A stretch of 14,979 nt of DNA, taken from NCBI GenBank assembly GCA_963748095.1, contig CAVVIO010000086.1, positions 1-14,979 of the forward strand, read 5' to 3'. A program made the position numbers and the translations under genes. Position 1 is the stretch's first letter. Each line of letters begins with the position of its first letter. The notes under the pieces were generated by a model. That model was not told the origin of the DNA. It was given only the letters and a program-made list of their open reading frames with translations, and did no database searches. This DNA comes from CAVVIO01 sp963748095. GTDB lineage: Bacteria; Bacteroidota; Bacteroidia; Bacteroidales; UBA10428. Shown in pieces: positions 13,097 to 14,979 of this stretch.

Positions 13097-14979
13097 ATGA
13101 AGGTTATGAAAATAAAGATACTTATAGTTATATGTTTTTTTATGTTGGGCAGTATTAAAACATTTGCTCTGCCTCCTGAAACTACCTATCTGGGAAACAT
13201 TGCGTATCAGGGATATTATGATGACGGGAAATGGGGGCCATTTAATATTGGATTTAACTTTACATATTTTGGGAATACGTATACCCAATTTTGTGTGACC
13301 TCTAATGGTTATATAGCAGTTTGGCACTACTGCAGGCTGGTCTCCTTATACCAATTATACAATACCCACTCCCGGCGATCCGGATAATTATATCGGCGTT
13401 TTTTGGGACGATATTGTCATTGATGCTTCCGGATCTATTTTGTATACCACAATAGGTGCGGCGCCAAACAGAAAACTTATAGTTCAGTGGACAAATATGG
13501 GTTTTTATGGCAGTCCGGTACTTTTAGGGACATTTTCTGCCATTCTGTATGAAGGATCAAATAAAATTCAAATTCAATACCGGAGTATTGTTGATAATAC
13601 ATCGCAACGTGCACATGGTGGTAATGCTACTATCGGGTTAGAAAATAGTAATGGAACTGCCGGAGTGCTGTATTCCTATCTTAATAGTTCAGCAGTAGCT
13701 TCGGAGAAGGCTATTTGTTTTACGCCTTCAGGACCTACCTATACTATAGATGCAGGCGCAACATACGAGGGGTATTTATTAACAAAGAATATAAGCTTTC
13801 CTGAACCCGGCCAGCCTATATTGGTAAGTCCGGCTAATAATGCGGTAGTAGGGACAGATCAGAAATTTGAGTGGACTGCTGCCACTAACGCAAGTTCATA
13901 TACATTAAAGATTTCTACTAGTTCAGATATAAGTGGTTCTACAAATTATAGCGCAGGAACAAATTTATATTATGATATTACAGGCCTTACGTTGAATTCA
14001 ACATATTATTGGGCTGTTTTTGCTACTAATACTACAGGTACCACATGGTCTGAAATAAAAAAATTCACCACAAGTACAAATCCCCCTTTATCTGGTGTAC
14101 CCCAGACTTTTTGGTTAGAACAAAATGATGAAAGGTCAGTAAGACTGCAATATACAGGTGGAGATGCCAGTGCTAAAACTGCAATAATTACTTCTCTGCC
14201 TGCAGAGGGTCAGCTTTATCAATATAATGCAGGTGTCAAAGGCGCTCAGATTACAACAGTACCTACCGCACTTACTGATCCAAATATGAATTTATTTTAT
14301 GTCGCCAGTGGTTCTGCCGGAAATGGGGTTGGAAATTTCAACTTCATAATTCATGATAATACAGGTGATTCACCTACGGTTACCATTACTTTCAATGTTA
14401 GTCCTCCAGGGGTGCCTAATTTTTTACTCGCAGCCAAAAGTGGTGATATTGAATTACAGTTCGACAAACCAATGAGTGATCCTACGGGAAAGCAAAGCCA
14501 GTTTGTTGTAAAAGTGAATGGTAGCCCGGTAACAATTAGTTCGGTTAGTCTTAAGGTTGGTGATCCTTACACCCTCGTTGTTACTCTTGCCACGCCACTT
14601 ACAGGTTCTGAAACAGTACTTATTTCCTATACACAGGGAGACGTTATTTCTGAAGCCGGAGGTTTATTGCCATCCTTTGTTGATCAGCCTGTCAATTTTA
14701 TTTCCCAGAATGTAACTTTCGTTGCTATTCCGGCAAAAACTTATGGAGATGCTCCATTTTCATTGTCTGCCACTGCAAGCAGCGGATTGGCAGTAACTTT
14801 TGAAAGCAGTAATACAAGTATAGCTTCTATAAGTGGTACTACGCTCACCATAACCGGCGTTGGTACAGCTGATATTACTGCCAGGCAAATCGGGAATGGT
14901 ACTTATGCCCCTGCTAAATATGTCAGGACATTAACGGTTAGCAAAGCGACTGCCACGGTTACCCTAACAGGCCTGACAC
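13097..14979 (+). CDS. Large secreted multi-domain surface protein, N-terminal part, one frameshift, runs off window
   Basis: The protein starts with a signal peptide (MKVMKIKILIVICFFMLGSIKTFA); an ATG at 13106 is an alternative start. The first frame ends soon after TSNGYIAV; the real continuation, FGTTAGWSPYTNYTIPTPG, starts at 13320 in another frame and stays open to the window end. A one-base insertion or two-base loss near 13319 explains this. Domains in order: an N-terminal beta domain with DNYIGVFWDDIVID, a fibronectin type III-like domain (from LVSPANNAVVGTDQKFEWTA, about 13825-14080), an Ig- or cadherin-like domain (about 14100-14400), a SwmB-like domain (about 14410-14700, IELQFDKPMSDPTG), and an MBG/Big-2-like domain (14710 to end, AKTYGDAPFSLSATASSGLA). 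Such proteins in Bacteroidota are often type IX secretion cargo, but the sorting domain would lie beyond the window. A role in adhesion is inferred only. Confidence 0.75.

Overview
The window joins two unlike pieces of DNA. Bases 1 to about 1835 are GC-rich and carry only damaged genes: the end of one tyrosine recombinase, a second tyrosine recombinase whose frame breaks before its catalytic tyrosine, a CGNR zinc-finger tail, and the tail of a luciferase-like monooxygenase. These look like genes of a high-GC bacterium such as an alphaproteobacterium or actinobacterium. From about 1850 onward the DNA is AT-rich and looks like Bacteroidota: A-rich leaders instead of strong Shine-Dalgarno sites, a TAnnTTTG promoter element, Bacteroidota-type small proteins and a large Ig/FN3-like surface protein. 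The joint may be a chimeric assembly or a recent acquisition; the sequence alone cannot decide.

Region 1850-4970 is gene-poor and repeat-rich. It holds one helical protein of unknown function (2406-3152), a 21-bp tandem array just behind it (3210-3515), two copies of a TGATATCAT-AGAGCGAG motif and two related perfect hairpins on either side of this unit, a small two-helix membrane protein (4310-4789) and two dispersed-repeat relics.

Region 4973-11325, minus strand, is the functional core: an operon-like run of eight genes. In transcription order they encode DsrE-like, DsrE2-like and TusA-like sulfur carriers, an MvhD-like iron-sulfur subunit, two HdrA-like flavoproteins (resembling QmoA and QmoB), a small winged-helix-like protein, and an HdrC-HdrE fusion membrane subunit (resembling QmoC). 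Together they suggest a quinone-linked Hdr-like electron-transfer complex that exchanges electrons with protein-bound sulfane sulfur. No HdrB, no AprAB and no DsrAB lie in the window. A divergent Crp/Fnr-family regulator (11455-12132) has a perfect TGTGAT-N4-ATCACA palindrome over its own promoter and is the obvious candidate regulator.

Region 12133-14979 holds a 433-bp AT-rich spacer, a small secreted DUF4347-like protein, and the first part of a large secreted multi-domain protein that runs off the end. The QmoA-like gene and the surface-protein gene each carry one apparent frameshift, as do three genes of the GC-rich piece, so residual base errors are a real possibility throughout.
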